A DNA stretch of 64,000 nt from an uncultured Lachnospiraceae bacterium (GTDB lineage Bacteria; Bacillota; Clostridia; Lachnospirales; Lachnospiraceae): positions 4,563 through 68,562 of the forward strand of contig CAJUAE010000009.1 of assembly GCA_910583965.1 (NCBI GenBank). The letters are read 5' to 3'. Below are positions 50,121 through 59,476 of the stretch, piece after piece (the stretch's first letter is position 1; each line of letters opens with the position of its first letter). The notes under the pieces are model-generated. The model saw only the letters and a list, made by a program, of their open reading frames with translations, was not told where the DNA came from and made no database searches. The position numbers and the translations under genes were made by a program.

Positions 50121-51137
50121 GTGACTGAAAAAGAAAAATTAAAAAAAGTTGGGGATATTTTACTTAATAATGCCATGTATATTATTATAGCGGTGGCAGT
50201 CGTGTACATAGCAATTATGCGCCCTACTTTCATAAAGCTTCCCTCAATTGTGAACATATTGTCCCTGACAGCAGCGAAACTACCCATTGCATTGGGGATT
50301 GGAGGCTGTATTGTACTGACTGGAACTGATATTTCCGCAGGTCGTGTTGTCGGTTTGACAGCATGTATCTCTGCATCTCTGTTGACAACTGTATTTAAAA
50401 TATTTCCAGGTATGACAAGCGCAGCGCCATTGCCGCTTGTGCTTCTGCTAGTCATTGGCGTAGGCGCTCTTGTAGGCTTTGTAAACGGCTTTAGCGTGGC
50501 GAAATTTAAGTTGCATCCATTTATTGTAACACTTTCTACTCAGCTGATTGTGTACGGTATCATTTTAATGTACTTGATGCGAGGTGTCAATAATGGTCAG
50601 ACCTTGAGCGGATTGGCTGATAATTATCGTTCATTTATCACGGGTACTCTGTTTAGTATTGGTGGTGTGGCAGTTCCTAAATATGTGCTTTATTCTATAA
50701 TTTTGACAATTATTATGTGGATTATCTGGAACAAAACAACTTTTGGGAAAAATATGTTTGCGGTTGGCTCGAATGAGGAGGCAGCAAACGTGTCCGGCGT
50801 CAATGTAGTGCGCACAATTATTATGGTATTTATGCTCGCAGGAATGATGTATGGTATCACTGGATTTTTGGATGGTGCGCGTATCGCTTCTGCAAATGCA
50901 AATACAGGTTTGAACTATGAGTGTGATGCAATTGCAGCGTGCGTAATCGGTGGTGTTTCTTTTGTCGGTGGTATTGGACGCATTAGTGGTATTGTGGTGG
51001 GCGTGTTGCTTTTGCAGATTATCTTTACAGGATTGACTTTCCTTGCGGTAGATGCTAATATGCTCTATATTATCAAAGGTTTGATTATCTTGATCGCATG
51101 TGCAATTGACATGCGCAAGTATCTGGTGCGCAAATAA
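50121..51137 (+). CDS. mglC: Galactose/methyl-galactoside ABC transporter, permease
   Basis: Permease of 338 residues with about ten helices and the BPD_transp_2 family segments (GGCIVLTGTDISAGRVVGL near 73-91; CVIGGVSFVGGIGRISGI near 275-292). GTG start at 50121 lies eight bases after GGAGG; an ATG at 50114 is out of frame and stops at once. The leader carries an AGACT..-type short hairpin similar to those at 35338 and 46203. Confidence 0.92.
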   Translation: MTEKEKLKKVGDILLNNAMYIIIAVAVVYIAIMRPTFIKLPSIVNILSLTAAKLPIALGIGGCIVLTGTDISAGRVVGLTACISASLLTTVFKIFPGMTSAAPLPLVLLLVIGVGALVGFVNGFSVAKFKLHPFIVTLSTQLIVYGIILMYLMRGVNNGQTLSGLADNYRSFITGTLFSIGGVAVPKYVLYSIILTIIMWIIWNKTTFGKNMFAVGSNEEAANVSGVNVVRTIIMVFMLAGMMYGITGFLDGARIASANANTGLNYECDAIAACVIGGVSFVGGIGRISGIVVGVLLLQIIFTGLTFLAVDANMLYIIKGLIILIACAIDMRKYLVRK

Positions 51138-51140
51138 GCT

Positions 51141-51524
51141 ATGGCAGGACAGAACAAACAAAACTTGGAACAAAATAATTCCGCTCCACAGCGTCAACTG
51201 CGAGGATTGTATTCTAAGGTCAATATTTCAGTTAAGTCACTGAATATTATTATTATTGTATTGGCTGTGGCGCTTGTGGTTTGTATGGCAATCGGTGTAT
51301 CTAACGCAGGATTTACGGTTCAATTTGATTCTCTAGGTGGAACGACAGTGGAAAGTCAGAAACATATGTACGGAGAATTGATTATGGCACCTGTTCCGCC
51401 CACGCGAGAAGGTTATTTATTTGATGGCTGGTATTTGGACCAGAGTACAACGAGACCTTGGAACTTAGAGAATGATGTTGTTACAGAATCTATGACATTA
51501 TATGCAGGATGGCGGTTGCAATAA
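51141..51524 (+). CDS. Membrane-anchored InlB B-repeat protein, 127 residues
   Basis: A cytosolic Asn/Gln-rich start (1-30), one membrane helix (IIIIVLAVALVVCMAIGV, about 37-54), then a single InlB B-repeat (Flg_new): FTVQFDSLGGTTVESQ, then PTREGYLFDGWYLD and LYAGW. The repeat is thus outside the cell. It starts 3 bp after mglC and ends the mgl operon before a terminator. Its role in sugar uptake is unknown; it might dock the binding protein or the wall near the transporter. Confidence 0.8.
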   Translation: MAGQNKQNLEQNNSAPQRQLRGLYSKVNISVKSLNIIIIVLAVALVVCMAIGVSNAGFTVQFDSLGGTTVESQKHMYGELIMAPVPPTREGYLFDGWYLDQSTTRPWNLENDVVTESMTLYAGWRLQ

Positions 51525-51568
51525 AAGAAACAGTGATTAACAATACGAAACCATATATTTGGAGTGCG

Positions 51569-51618
51569 AATAAAAGACTATGAGATCTGCAATGGGAATC
51601 ATAGTCTTTTTCTTTTTT
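51569..51618 (+). terminator. Terminator of the mgl operon
   Basis: AAAGACTATGA/TCATAGTCTTT stem followed by TTCTTTTTT. Confidence 0.85.
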
Positions 51619-51760
51619 ATGCACAGACCCATGCAGAGGAAATAAGCCACTAAAGCGGCGCACGAGTCGTGCGGCGAGTAGGAAGAAGATAAACCTTCCC
51701 TGCTCGATTGCACAAGAGCACCCAAATGAAATTTGTCAGCAGAAGCTGATGGGTGTCCGG
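51618..51760. repeat. Terminator-linked two-hairpin repeat, copy C
   Basis: Begins TATGCACAGACCC at the T-run of the mgl terminator. Hairpin I is worn (GACCCATGC/GCACGAGTC); hairpin II keeps CGAGTAGGAAG/CTTCCCTGCTCG with a G-U pair. The extension CCCAAATGAAATTTGTCAGCAGAAGCTGATGGGTG contains another hairpin (TCAGCAGAAGCTGA). Confidence 0.78.
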
Positions 51761-51789
51761 CGCGTGAGTAGGGAAAAGAAGTCTTATTT

Positions 51790-51984
51790 GGTGTGCATCA
51801 ATTGTAACAAAATCGTTACTTTTCACACCCGCGTCATGCACTTGCTGTATGGTGTCGGATCCAGCGCCAAAATGCTTGTTTTTAGGCATTGTGTGTGCAT
51901 CCATTGTTGCAATTCATACCGAATGTTCGTAAATCGGTGCAAAATCTGACGTTGGTGTGAATTGTAACACAAAATCAGTTCCAC
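51790..51984. promoter_or_regulatory. Repeated GGTGTG-GTAAC motifs upstream of the LytS-type kinase
   Basis: GGTGTG..GTAAC-AAAATC-GTTAC..CACACC (51790-51829) is a nested inverted repeat. GGTGTGAATTGTAACA..AAAATC recurs at 51954. Their position ahead of the sensor operon suggests regulator sites. The rest of 51525-52083 has no gene. Confidence 0.4.
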
Positions 51985-52083
51985 AATTAATGTTACTAAG
52001 AAGCATTATTGAAAAATTACAGTTTATAGTTTATAGTAAAAGCGAGTAGATAGTTCCGAATTGTATAGAGACGAGGATAAACA

Positions 52084-53583
52084 ATGGCAACAGAAAAAAT
52101 AAAATATCCCCTAAAAAACAAATTAATTGTTTTAGTGCTAGTTGCAATGGTACCAATTCTTTATGTGACAATTTACTTGATCTTAGCATTGGTAAATTAT
52201 AGCCGCGCTTATGACCAGATAGTAAACAGTATGTTGCTTGCCAATGATTACAATATTAATTTTAAGGAAGAAATGGATGAAAGTCTTTATAAATTAGTGG
52301 TTAGTAGTATTACTTTTGACACAATTGAGGAGGATGGGACGTTAAAGAATCCTTATAAATTAATTAATGAGTTGCGTACAGAGAGTAATAATCTGCTGAC
52401 AATGACAAGTGATAAAGAGAGCCGTGTCTGGTTGCAAAGCCTCTTGCGCAATGTCGATACATTGAAAGATCGCGTCGATGATATCAAGGCAAATCAGCAG
52501 GCAGAAGGGCAATATGAAAAAAATATTGATATGTTGTACAATGATATTTATATTCTAACGGAGCTTATACAGGACGACATTCAGTATTATATTTATTATC
52601 AGACGAAAAGTATAGAACAGTTAAAAATTCAATTAAATCAAGAAGTACAACATGTGATTCTTATTAGCATTTTGCTGGGAGGCTGTATTGTAATTGTGGT
52701 TATTTTAATTACCAGTGCTATATTGAACAGTATCACCAAGCCAATACAAGAGCTGTGTGGAATTACCAGCAGAATCGCGGAGGGAAATTTTTCTGACCGC
52801 GCAAATGTGCAGACGGAGGATGAACTAGAAGTGCTTTCTGATAGTGTGAATGACATGTCAGAAAATCTGGAAGTTTTAGTCAATCAGATTAAGGAGGATG
52901 AGCGTAAGATGCGCCATGCAGAGTTGCGGCTTTTGCAAGAGCAGATTAACCCGCATTTTCTGTACAATACGCTTGATACCATTGTATGGTTGATTGAGGG
53001 AGATGACCCCGATAAGGCAGTGGATGTTGTTGTGGCACTCTCAGAATTTTTTCGATTGGTGTTGAGTAAAGGGAAAGAATACATCTCGATTTTAGAGGAA
53101 AAAGAGCATATTCGTGGTTATCTTGAAATTCAGCAAGTGCGCTATCAAGATATTTTGGACTATGAAATTGCGATTGCACCAGAACTGTATTCTTATAAAA
53201 TTCTAAAATTGACATTGCAGCCACTTGTTGAAAATTCTCTATATCATGGAATTAAGTGTAAGCGACAAAAAGGGAAAATTTGTGTGACAGGGAAGTTACA
53301 ACAAAGTGATTCTCCACAGAAAGATACGATTTTGTTGTGTGTGGAGGACAGCGGAATTGGAATGGAAATTGATGATGTAAACCGATTGCGTACAGAGATT
53401 GAAAAGCCTTGTAAAGAGACGGAAAAAGGATTTGGACTTGCCAATGTAAACGAGCGAATTCGCATGAATTTTGGGGCCGAGTATGGTATGACTATCGAAT
53501 CAGAAAAAGGGGTGGGCACAAAAGTTAGTATTATTATACCAGCGGTAAAACTTGATGAAACATTGGCAGGCGAATTTTCGTAA
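52084..53583 (+). CDS. LytS/YesM-type sensor histidine kinase
   Basis: Kinase of 499 residues. Helices at about 12-35 and 188-212 flank an extracellular sensor of some 150 residues. HAMP (about 213-265) leads to the His_kinase domain with EQINPHFLYNTLD near 293-305 and an ATPase domain with LVENSLYHG, EDSGIGM and GFGLANVNERI. The next gene encodes an anchored sugar-binding protein and the one after it a YesN-type regulator, the same set as the clostridial XylFII-LytS-YesN system. Confidence 0.92.
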   Translation: MATEKIKYPLKNKLIVLVLVAMVPILYVTIYLILALVNYSRAYDQIVNSMLLANDYNINFKEEMDESLYKLVVSSITFDTIEEDGTLKNPYKLINELRTESNNLLTMTSDKESRVWLQSLLRNVDTLKDRVDDIKANQQAEGQYEKNIDMLYNDIYILTELIQDDIQYYIYYQTKSIEQLKIQLNQEVQHVILISILLGGCIVIVVILITSAILNSITKPIQELCGITSRIAEGNFSDRANVQTEDELEVLSDSVNDMSENLEVLVNQIKEDERKMRHAELRLLQEQINPHFLYNTLDTIVWLIEGDDPDKAVDVVVALSEFFRLVLSKGKEYISILEEKEHIRGYLEIQQVRYQDILDYEIAIAPELYSYKILKLTLQPLVENSLYHGIKCKRQKGKICVTGKLQQSDSPQKDTILLCVEDSGIGMEIDDVNRLRTEIEKPCKETEKGFGLANVNERIRMNFGAEYGMTIESEKGVGTKVSIIIPAVKLDETLAGEFS

Positions 53584-53625
53584 AAAGGCATAACTGGACG
53601 ATATCATAAATAAGGGAGGGGGCAA

Positions 53626-54681
53626 ATGAAAACAACATCTAAAATAATAAAAGAAATTATCTTTGGTCATGTGGGTGCTTGCATTGTATTACTGTGTATT
53701 GTTCCCGTCTTTTTTACTGCGTATGGGCTTTATCGAGGATTTGAAATAAAAGTAGAGCAGATTTCTGACCCATCTGATGAGGAAGATTTAATTGTGGTTG
53801 GTTTCTCTCAACTTGGCAGTGAATCTGGCTGGAGGTCGGCGCATACAGCATCAATACAACAAGCATTGACAAAGGATGCAGGTTACTTTTTGATTTTTAA
53901 CAATGCTCGGCAGATGCAAGACAATCAAATTAAGGCAATTCGCAGTTTTATTTCCCAGCGCGTGGACTATATTGTGTTTGCGCCTGTGATTGAAGATGGA
54001 TGGGATACTGTACTTTTGGAGGCAAAGAATGCAAAAATACCTGTAATTGTTACAGACCGAAAGGTCAATGTGCAAGATGATTCGCTCTACACTGCATGGA
54101 TTGGAATGGATGCGAAAGAAGAGGGAAAAAAAGCAGGTAAGTGGCTGGAATCCTATCTGGAACAGGAACAAAGACAAACAGAAGAAATCAATATTGTGGT
54201 TCTAAAAGGAACAGTGGGTTCCACAGCAGAAATTGGTAGAACAAAAGGATTTGCTGAGATTGCTGCGCGACATCGAAACTGGAATATACTGGAATCTGTT
54301 ACAGCAGAATTTACGGCGAACAAGGCTAAGGAAGTGATGCGCGATATGTTGCGGCGTTATCCAGAGATGGATGTGCTTATCTCGCAAAATGATGATATGA
54401 CCATAGGCGCTATTGACGCAATGCAGGAAGCTGGCATAAGCTTTGGCGAAGAAGGCGATATAACAATTATCTCGTTTGATGCAACGCGCGATGCGTTAGA
54501 ACTGGTGAAAGAAGGGCGTATTAATGTTGATGTGGAATGCAATCCAGTACAGGGTACTTATGTCAATGAAATTATACAAAAACTTGAAAATGGGGAGTCA
54601 GTGCAGAAGTATTATGTGGTGGAGGAAAAGGTATTTACGAAGGAAAATGTCGCAGAGTTTCTAAAGGACAGAAAATATTAA
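53626..54681 (+). CDS. Membrane-anchored sugar-binding protein (sensor partner)
   Basis: Protein of 351 residues: N-terminal helix (ACIVLLCIVPVFFTAYGLY) with no lipobox, so it stays anchored, then a Peripla_BP_4 fold (VVGFSQLGSESGWRSAHTAS, then SQNDDMTIGAIDAM and GTYVNEIIQ). It differs from MglB in lacking the lipobox and the calcium loop. Encoded between the kinase and the regulator, it most likely senses the sugar and signals through the kinase rather than feeding the transporter. Confidence 0.88.
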   Translation: MKTTSKIIKEIIFGHVGACIVLLCIVPVFFTAYGLYRGFEIKVEQISDPSDEEDLIVVGFSQLGSESGWRSAHTASIQQALTKDAGYFLIFNNARQMQDNQIKAIRSFISQRVDYIVFAPVIEDGWDTVLLEAKNAKIPVIVTDRKVNVQDDSLYTAWIGMDAKEEGKKAGKWLESYLEQEQRQTEEINIVVLKGTVGSTAEIGRTKGFAEIAARHRNWNILESVTAEFTANKAKEVMRDMLRRYPEMDVLISQNDDMTIGAIDAMQEAGISFGEEGDITIISFDATRDALELVKEGRINVDVECNPVQGTYVNEIIQKLENGESVQKYYVVEEKVFTKENVAEFLKDRKY

Positions 54682-54714
54682 TCGGATAAATGATATCAAA
54701 AGAGGGAAAAATAA

Positions 54715-56334
54715 ATGTTAAAAGTATTTTTGGTGGAGGATGAAAGCATTGTCAGAGAAGGACTGAAAAAAAATATTCCGTGGCAGGAATATGGATATCA
54801 ATTTACGGGGGAGGCGAGCGACGGTGAGATGGCGCTGCCAATGATTCGAAAAATTCGACCAGATGTTCTTATCACGGATATTAAGATGCCATTTATGGAT
54901 GGGCTTGCACTCAGCCAGATTGTAACACAAGAAATTCCTGAGATTAAAATTGTTATTATCAGCGGATATGATGAGTTTGAGTACGCGCAGCAGGCGATTC
55001 GTGTCGGCGTGGAACAATATCTTCTAAAACCGATTACAAAAGGTACTCTGCGCAAGGTGCTTCTTGAAATAAGAGAAAAGATTGAGAGTGAACAGGAACA
55101 GAAGAATTATCTGGAAACTTTTCAGAACGAGATGAAAGAGTATGAAAATTATGCCCGCAGAAGCTTTCTGGAAAAAGTGTTTAGTGGTGTATTTTCTGTT
55201 CAGCAGATTTATGAGGAAGCAGCAAAAATTTCTCTGAACTTAGATGGACCGTGCTATAATCTTATACTGTTGAATTTACAGGTAAAACGTCAAAATCCAG
55301 AATATATAATGCAGGAACCAGAAGGCATGAGTGAAGTGCGAGAGGCACTGTTTCGCTTTTTTTTACGTTTTCCCCAATATCTTATTTTTCAATGGAATGT
55401 CAGTTTGTATGGCGTGTTAATCAAAGGGGAAACGGAGCAGATGGAAGCGTTAAAAGAACAATGCATTCATAACATTGAAAAAATCTGCTCGCAACAGGAA
55501 ATTTCATTGGAGTGGTGTGTGGCAGTAGGGAACCCAGTGGAACGGCTTTCTTTGTTGCCAGAGTGTTACGCAAAGGTCAATCATATTCTTGCACATCGCT
55601 TTTTTAATTCACAACGTCATATTTTGACAGAAAAAGATGTGGAGGAGCTTCTTCCGGGAAAGGATTTAAAGAGTTTTGCATCAGTGGACAGTGCAAAAGT
55701 TAATCCAGATATTATTCAGGGGTTTTTGCGGGAGGGAAAACAGGCAGAAATCAAAGACTTTGTGGATGGTTATCTGGCAGGGGTAAAGGAGGCATTAGAA
55801 TCGCGTTTATTTCGTGATTATCTGCTTTTAAATATTCGGTTTACAACAATTAATTATATGCAAATATTTGGCGTGTGTCAGCAGGACTTTTTGCCGGAGG
55901 ATGATGACCGTAAAGTGCACGACGCTTCTGCTAGTGGGGGTAATATTGATGTTTATATGCTTGAGTTATTGGAGCGCGCCCTAACACTGCGCGACAGAGA
56001 AAGTGAAAATCAAGGCAAGCGCGCCCTCAAAAAAGGTTTAAAATATATCGAGGAAAATTTCAGTGATGAGTCACTTTCTCTAAATAGTGTTGCGGGTGCT
56101 ATCGGTGTCAGTGGCAATTATTTTAGCAGTATATTCAGTCAAGAAATGCAGATGACCTTTATTGAATTTGTCACCAAAAAACGCATGGAAAAAGCAAAGA
56201 AACTTCTGATTCAGACACAGCTGCATTCCAATGAAATCGCGGGGAAAGTAGGGTATAAAGACCCACATTATTTCAGTTTTGTCTTTAAAAAGACAGTGGG
56301 TTGTACACCAAGAGAATATCGGAATGGAAAGTAA
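54715..56334 (+). CDS. YesN-type response regulator with AraC DNA-binding domain
   Basis: Protein of 539 residues. Receiver domain with VEDE near 6-9, phospho-acceptor in VLITDIKMPFMDG near 55 and the KPI lysine near 105. A middle region of about 270 residues of unknown fold. C-terminal AraC domain with two helix-turn-helix units (SLNSVAGAIGVSGNYFSSIF; IAGKVGYKDPHYFSFVFKK). Expected to activate the mgl operon in response to the kinase. The stop is 8 bp from the stop of the convergent repressor gene. Confidence 0.92.
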   Translation: MLKVFLVEDESIVREGLKKNIPWQEYGYQFTGEASDGEMALPMIRKIRPDVLITDIKMPFMDGLALSQIVTQEIPEIKIVIISGYDEFEYAQQAIRVGVEQYLLKPITKGTLRKVLLEIREKIESEQEQKNYLETFQNEMKEYENYARRSFLEKVFSGVFSVQQIYEEAAKISLNLDGPCYNLILLNLQVKRQNPEYIMQEPEGMSEVREALFRFFLRFPQYLIFQWNVSLYGVLIKGETEQMEALKEQCIHNIEKICSQQEISLEWCVAVGNPVERLSLLPECYAKVNHILAHRFFNSQRHILTEKDVEELLPGKDLKSFASVDSAKVNPDIIQGFLREGKQAEIKDFVDGYLAGVKEALESRLFRDYLLLNIRFTTINYMQIFGVCQQDFLPEDDDRKVHDASASGGNIDVYMLELLERALTLRDRESENQGKRALKKGLKYIEENFSDESLSLNSVAGAIGVSGNYFSSIFSQEMQMTFIEFVTKKRMEKAKKLLIQTQLHSNEIAGKVGYKDPHYFSFVFKKTVGCTPREYRNGK

Positions 56335-56342
56335 AAGGAACG

Positions 56343-57449
56343 TTAAGCAATCGGTGGCATAGTGCTGCGTTTTATCGCAAGTTGCCAAGGGAATTTTTGT
56401 GAAGAAACTGATGTTCCTTGAATTAAATGAATAATAGATTCAGCAGCAATGATTCCCATATCTTGTTTTTCTTGAGAATAGTGTGTGATTTGCACAGCGC
56501 TTAAGTCGCTAAGGTAAGAGCAGTCAAAACAGACCACGCTCATATCTTCAGGAACACGCAGATTACGATGAGTTAGCTCTTTAATCAGCCAGTAGGCAAT
56601 CTCATCATTGCAACAGACAATAGCTGTGACCGTCTTTAGCTGTCTTGCAATAAAATCAGACAAAAATTTTGTATCTTGCTGTCGCTGCAATGCAACAAGC
56701 TGGTGGGTGTCAAAACTGCAGAGATTGTCTTCACAGGACAAAAGTTGTGCATCTCGCAGGGCAGACAAAAGTCCAAAACGCTGTTCGGTGCTCTGCACAT
56801 CATCAGCATTGAAGATGCCGCCTATTTTTTGATGTTCCAGTGAGATAAGATACTTTCCTAGAGCGTACCCGCCATTATAATTGTCGTCCTTAATAGATGG
56901 AATATTAGGCAAGTTGCTGTAACTTCCACGAAAAAACAAAATAGCAATATTTTGCTGGGCCAGACGTTGATACAGGTCATAATTCGGTGTTGGAAAGTTA
57001 GTCTTACAGCCTTCACTCAAAATTCCGCGCACAGGAGTCTTGTCATTTTCTAGTAAAAACTCTAATATTTCTCGTTCTTTGGAAATTTGATTTTCTGTAA
57101 CATAGACCGTCCACGAAAATCCATGTTTTTGTAGTGTTGCGCACAAATCCGCAAGGAGTCGCGGATAAATGTATTCGGTATTGGAGTGAACTAGAATCGC
57201 AATTTGGTTTGCTCCTTTTGGGTTTAGATTTGCGACAGCATAGGATCCACTTCCTTGACGCTTTTGTATTAAATGCTCCTCCTCTAAGATAGAGAGCGCT
57301 TTTCTAACTGTTTGACGGCTGACATGGTAAATTTGGCAAAGTACGGCTTCTGTTGGAAGCTGGTAGACAGTGTTAGAATTATTTTCATATAGATTTTTTT
57401 GAATTAAGCTTTTGAGTTGACTGGCAAGTTGAATATATTTTGCGGACAT
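56343..57449 (-). CDS. GntR-family regulator with LacI-type sugar-binding domain (AraR-like)
   Basis: Protein of 368 residues. The N-terminal winged helix is GntR type (QLPTEAVLCQIYHVSRQTVRKALSILEEEHLI, 33-64), and the rest is a periplasmic-binding-like effector domain (QIAILVHSNTEYIYPRLL; CCNDEIAYWLIKEL). This layout is that of AraR, the arabinose repressor, but the ligand here is open; given the neighbours it may be galactose or another sugar. The start at 57449 follows AGAGGAG on the minus strand. Confidence 0.88.
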   Translation of the reverse strand: MSAKYIQLASQLKSLIQKNLYENNSNTVYQLPTEAVLCQIYHVSRQTVRKALSILEEEHLIQKRQGSGSYAVANLNPKGANQIAILVHSNTEYIYPRLLADLCATLQKHGFSWTVYVTENQISKEREILEFLLENDKTPVRGILSEGCKTNFPTPNYDLYQRLAQQNIAILFFRGSYSNLPNIPSIKDDNYNGGYALGKYLISLEHQKIGGIFNADDVQSTEQRFGLLSALRDAQLLSCEDNLCSFDTHQLVALQRQQDTKFLSDFIARQLKTVTAIVCCNDEIAYWLIKELTHRNLRVPEDMSVVCFDCSYLSDLSAVQITHYSQEKQDMGIIAAESIIHLIQGTSVSSQKFPWQLAIKRSTMPPIA

Positions 57450-57566
57450 GGAAAGGACTCCTCTCGCACTTCTTTGTTGTCTATTATATAATGTGCTCAT
57501 AAAAAACACAAGATTTCACTAAGGAAAAGAGAAATTACATAATATAGAAAACTAACCAGAAAGGAA

Positions 57567-58187
57567 TTAAAGTTTTTTTTCTATTGTTTTTATAATAAGT
57601 GCGCAACAAATAAGCAATCCTCCTGTTATTCCCAGCCACAGTTTCGGTGTAAAATTAGGAATTTGCATTGAAAATAAAAAGTAATTTCCCAATTTTTTTC
57701 CAGCGCCATAATTCAATCCATAATAGACAAGTGGTATCATATATGCAATGATGGTGTTGTTCGTCAGCGCGGCGGTTATTATGCCAAGCGCGCCAAGAAA
57801 CAAGGCATTTGCTATTGTTCCAAGAAACAGCCAGGCGGTCACATTACATTGTCGCAGACATAGATAGCCAGCAAACAAGCCAATAAAGATAATGATTAAA
57901 ATAGTCGCATAGACAGTCCTAATGCAATAGACCCAATTTGTGCTGATATACTTGGAAGATACTAAATCTCGGATTGTATCGTCTTGCTCCGGCTGAAAAA
58001 CAGGAGGGAGCAAGACAATGCCAATCAAGGAGACAAACATCTCAAGAGGGACTGCTGTCTCGATTGAATTCAAATAGGCAGTTCCAAAAAGAATTGGTGT
58101 AATTACAAGGATAACGGCAGCTACAAGAATAGACAAAGCAGACTGATGTTTTATATTGATTACTGCAATTGAAATTATTTTTTCCAT
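57567..58187 (-). CDS. ABC-2 type transporter membrane protein, 206 residues
   Basis: About six helices and no other domain. Segment QPEQDDTIRDLVSSKYIS lies in a cytosolic loop. It is the last of three overlapping genes with the ATPase and the larger permease, and overlaps the latter by 13 bp, so it is likely the second membrane half of the exporter. Confidence 0.78.
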   Translation of the reverse strand: MEKIISIAVINIKHQSALSILVAAVILVITPILFGTAYLNSIETAVPLEMFVSLIGIVLLPPVFQPEQDDTIRDLVSSKYISTNWVYCIRTVYATILIIIFIGLFAGYLCLRQCNVTAWLFLGTIANALFLGALGIITAALTNNTIIAYMIPLVYYGLNYGAGKKLGNYFLFSMQIPNFTPKLWLGITGGLLICCALIIKTIEKKL

Positions 58188-59476
58188 GTGAACTTTCCTT
58201 TTCGTTTTGCTTCATAGATAATAATCGTTACAAGGACAAGTGTAATCGACAAGCCTACAAAAAGCAGGCGATTTGCGATTAGGCGTGGGAAATTATCCAA
58301 AAAGTCTTGTGTTCTAAAATAAGACTTTGTTCCAGCGTTGTGTCTTGGGGCCAGACGCAATAAAGAATAGGATGCAAAGACAGATTTTATGCCTAAGTTC
58401 ACATCGATAAACCACCAGAGACCACATACCGCAACCGCGATAGGCGTATTGGTCAGTTCAGTAAGGAACATACCAATTGCGATTACCATCATTGCAGAAG
58501 GCATAAGCCAAATCAAATCATATTTTAGCGGTGCAAGATAGTCTAATTTCATTCCCGAATACAGATGCCACATGCTACTGTTGGAAAGGTAGGATAAAAG
58601 GATAACAGGCAGCATAACCGCAGCGATAACTGCAAGGAAACGCACAAAAATAATTTTGGTACTCGACGTCTTTCGGATATAGATTAGTTCGGATATTTTT
58701 GCTCGCCGGTCCTTCATACTCATAATTACTGCCAGAAAAACTGGAAGGATAGAAAGTGCCATTACACCAGCATAATCGCTAAAAAGTCGCGCATATCCGC
58801 CCGTGAATTGGTCATAAGTTTTCACAAGTTCATACTGCTTTACGGCCTCCTCATACGTGATTGGTACATGCCCATAACCAATTAAGGATTGGGGTGCATA
58901 GTTTGAGCCACCGCCCAAAATGTTATCGACAGTCTGCATTAAGTCTTTAAACGCTGTGTACGAAATATCTTCCCTAACCGTAAGTTGCAATTCGTTTGCA
59001 ATACTATTTTCTTTGGTATTGTTGTCAATTGAGATTGTAAAGTTACCGTTATTGTTTGGCTGAGTTGTTGTGTTTTCATCAAGAACGAAAGTGTTTTCAT
59101 CACTGTTGTTCGAGGAATCTTGCGCAGCGTATATTTCGTCTGCGCGCACTCCAGTAATTTTAGAGAGAATGTCCGCAATTTTTTGCTGTTTGTCATAATC
59201 TAACTTTACATATTTTATAAATCCAATTGGATAGGTCCGATACTGATTTTCACAGAATTCTGTATAGAGTGACGTAAGTGCAGCAGGCATAATCAGCTCT
59301 GGTATTTCTTCGTTTTTGATTCCATAATTTTGCGTGACAGATTGATTGGGTACAATTACAGAATCGTTGCTAAAGTTTAATGCATCTTGAGAATTTAGGT
59401 CTATAACCATCACAGCGATAAAGAGTAGATAGGGAATACCGACAACAATTTTCTTAAATTCACTCCAAAACAGCAT
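58175..59476 (-). CDS. ABC-2 type transporter permease, 433 residues
   Basis: One N-terminal helix (about 10-27), an extracellular domain of about 200 residues rich in Asn/Thr, then six helices in the C-terminal half: the ABC-2 permease plan. ATG at 59476 is preferred because GGAGGTGA lies nine bases ahead; the upstream ATG at 59482 is too close. It overlaps the ATPase gene by 17 bp. Confidence 0.82.
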   Translation of the reverse strand: MLFWSEFKKIVVGIPYLLFIAVMVIDLNSQDALNFSNDSVIVPNQSVTQNYGIKNEEIPELIMPAALTSLYTEFCENQYRTYPIGFIKYVKLDYDKQQKIADILSKITGVRADEIYAAQDSSNNSDENTFVLDENTTTQPNNNGNFTISIDNNTKENSIANELQLTVREDISYTAFKDLMQTVDNILGGGSNYAPQSLIGYGHVPITYEEAVKQYELVKTYDQFTGGYARLFSDYAGVMALSILPVFLAVIMSMKDRRAKISELIYIRKTSSTKIIFVRFLAVIAAVMLPVILLSYLSNSSMWHLYSGMKLDYLAPLKYDLIWLMPSAMMVIAIGMFLTELTNTPIAVAVCGLWWFIDVNLGIKSVFASYSLLRLAPRHNAGTKSYFRTQDFLDNFPRLIANRLLFVGLSITLVLVTIIIYEAKRKGKFTWKK

